Virus record (IMG/VR): IMGVR_UViG_3300042879_003566
Coordinates: 16,458 to 80,457 of that record
DNA: 64,000 bases
Source of the DNA: a virus
Direction: 5' to 3' (one strand)
The notes beneath the pieces are model-generated. The model saw nothing but the letters and a program-made list of their open reading frames with translations, was not told the DNA's origin and did no database searches. Position 1 is the first letter of the stretch, and each line of letters starts with the position of its first letter. This document shows, piece after piece, positions 62,401-64,000 of the stretch. The position numbers and the translations under genes are program-made.

Positions 62401-64000
62401 ACTAGTTTCTGGTGTAACAGTCAGTGGCGGTTTCGGTAAGTTTGATAGCGTCACTGGTAATACAATCATTGGCCTCACCACAATCTCTGGTGGGACAATC
62501 ACCGGCAATACCGGAAACTTTACCGACATCAATGCAATTACGGCGACGTTCACAACAGGAATCGTTCGCCAACAAATCACTGTTACAGGCAGTGCCAATA
62601 TCAACGGGAACCTAGTCGTTGGTGGCTCTGGCCTCTTTAGTTCTGGTATTAGTGCCACTGGCACGATCAGCGGTCAGACTTTTACTGGTGGATTGGCTCA
62701 ATTCACCACAATCACAGGCGGCACCGCCGGCTTCACAACGGTAACCGGCCAGACAGTTACAGGTAATGCCGCTCAATTCAACACGATTACTGGCAATGCC
62801 GGCTCCTTCACCGTAGTCACCGGTACGACAATTACCGGAAACCTCGGTTTATTTACTACGTTGACCGGTGTCAACCTTGTTGGCAGCACCTCAGTTTTTG
62901 GTGCCACCGTTACGGGTAACGTTGGTCAATTTACTGCACTAACTGGGAATACCGCTGGCTTTACAACAGTTACAGGTGCAACCGTCACCGGCACAACCGT
63001 CAATTTCGTGACGGTTTCTGGTAATACGGTCACTGGCAATACCGGGCTATTTACAAATCTCACTGGTGTAACTGTCGTCGGTACCACCACTGTTTCTGGC
63101 GCAACAGTTACCGGTAATGTTATTCGTGCTACAACCATTACAGGCGTCAGTGGTGTCTTCACCAGCTCTGTGTCTGGTGCCACGGTAACAGGGGCTAGTG
63201 GTTTGTTCTCCTCTGCGTTAAGAATTAGTGGGTCCAACGTAGCAACTGAAAGCTACGCAGACAACACAGCGATTGTGTTTGCTATTGCACTTGGTTAAAC
63301 ACCTTATAATTAAGAAAACTGTGACTGGTATCCGCAAATAAATGGCACGTTTTGTTTCGGTAGTTAGGCAAAATATCGCCAGCGGATCTACCTCTCCGAC
63401 TGCGATTATTTCCGGTACGTCCAATGCCAGTGGTGTTCCCGCTGGTACTTACGGCGTGATCCTCAGCATTCTGGCCTCTAATACAACGCCCAATTCTCAG
63501 AACGTCACCGTTCAATTGATTAAGTCCGGTGGTACAACCACTGGTTCCCTCATTACTTCTGGCACTGTTCCTAACCAGTCTTCTCTTGAATTTATGACTG
63601 GAAACAAGGTGATTGTTCAGTCGGAAGACGTTGTCCGTGCTTATGCAGGAACTGGCAGCTCCGTGGATGTTGTCGTTTCTTACATGTTGAACCCGCAAGA
63701 TAACACGATCTAATCATGCCGTACCTTGGTAACGTTCCCTCATCTTTCAATGTTGGCACCAACAACATTGATAATGATGCAATTACAACCGAAAAAATTG
63801 CAGCGGGTGCTGTTGTCAATGCCGACGTAAACGCTGCGGCAGCTATTGCAGGTACAAAGATCAGCCCTGATTTTGGCAGTCAAAATATCCTTACAACTGG
63901 TACCAGTACAGCAGCAAGCTTTAGTCCCAGTAGTTCAAGCGTTCCCACAAACGGCTTTTATTTACCATCGGCAAACAACGTAGCCATCTCAACTAATGGC

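Overview
This window is part of a tailed double-stranded DNA phage genome, most probably of a cyanobacterium. It carries a portal, large terminase, scaffold, major capsid protein, tail fibres, endolysin, family A DNA polymerase and SSB. Cyanobacterial ties are an NblA-like phycobilisome-degradation protein, a DUF4278 gene and an AbrB-like protein typical of cyanophages. Both ends cut through genes, so the genome is incomplete here. No replicative helicase, primase, ribonucleotide reductase or RNA polymerase was recognised in the window.

Layout: (1) 1-3003, rightward nucleotide-sugar operon (epimerase fragment, RfbH, RfbC, RfbB), then small genes, a conserved protein, tRNA-Thr and an HNH protein. 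(2) 4848-10612, leftward: a basic peptide, a Dps-like miniferritin, a virion protein with a DAFGRLR motif, and a 750-residue tail fibre with a peptidase S74 chaperone domain. (3) 10649-28384, a long leftward early/replication module: Gp157-like protein, SWIM-type zinc protein, two SSB-like proteins, DNA polymerase A, GP88-like protein, ThyX, a zinc-ribbon/HTH regulator, tRNA-Leu, a PcfJ-like protein and many small unknowns. It is interrupted by a short rightward island (DUF4278 gene with its own operator and terminator). (4) 28385-28885, a non-coding hub. (5) 29208-56632, the rightward virion module: Gly/Ala-rich internal proteins, TerL, portal, scaffold, capsid, connector, M23 and lysozyme-like virion hydrolases, tail proteins, an integrase-like gene with a convergent Xis-like regulator, an HNH endonuclease and an 855-residue virion protein. 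(6) 56672-64000, endolysin, NblA-like protein, leftward nucleotide and DNA-modification genes (Dcd, Dam-like, HTH) and rightward tail fibres.

Regulation can be partly read from the DNA. Leftward genes are preceded by a repeated stem-loop whose stem covaries between six copies. A 16-bp palindrome occurs at the head of the leftward module and again inside it. Many rightward genes have a TATAATTA-like box 26-37 bases before the start codon. Several start codons abut a perfect hairpin. The most unusual coding features are a long out-of-frame overlap of portal and scaffold, an apparently circularly permuted M23 peptidase, and a short integrase-like gene beside an Xis-like gene and repeated operator half-sites.

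All functions are inferred from reading sequence motifs; no database search or structure prediction was run.
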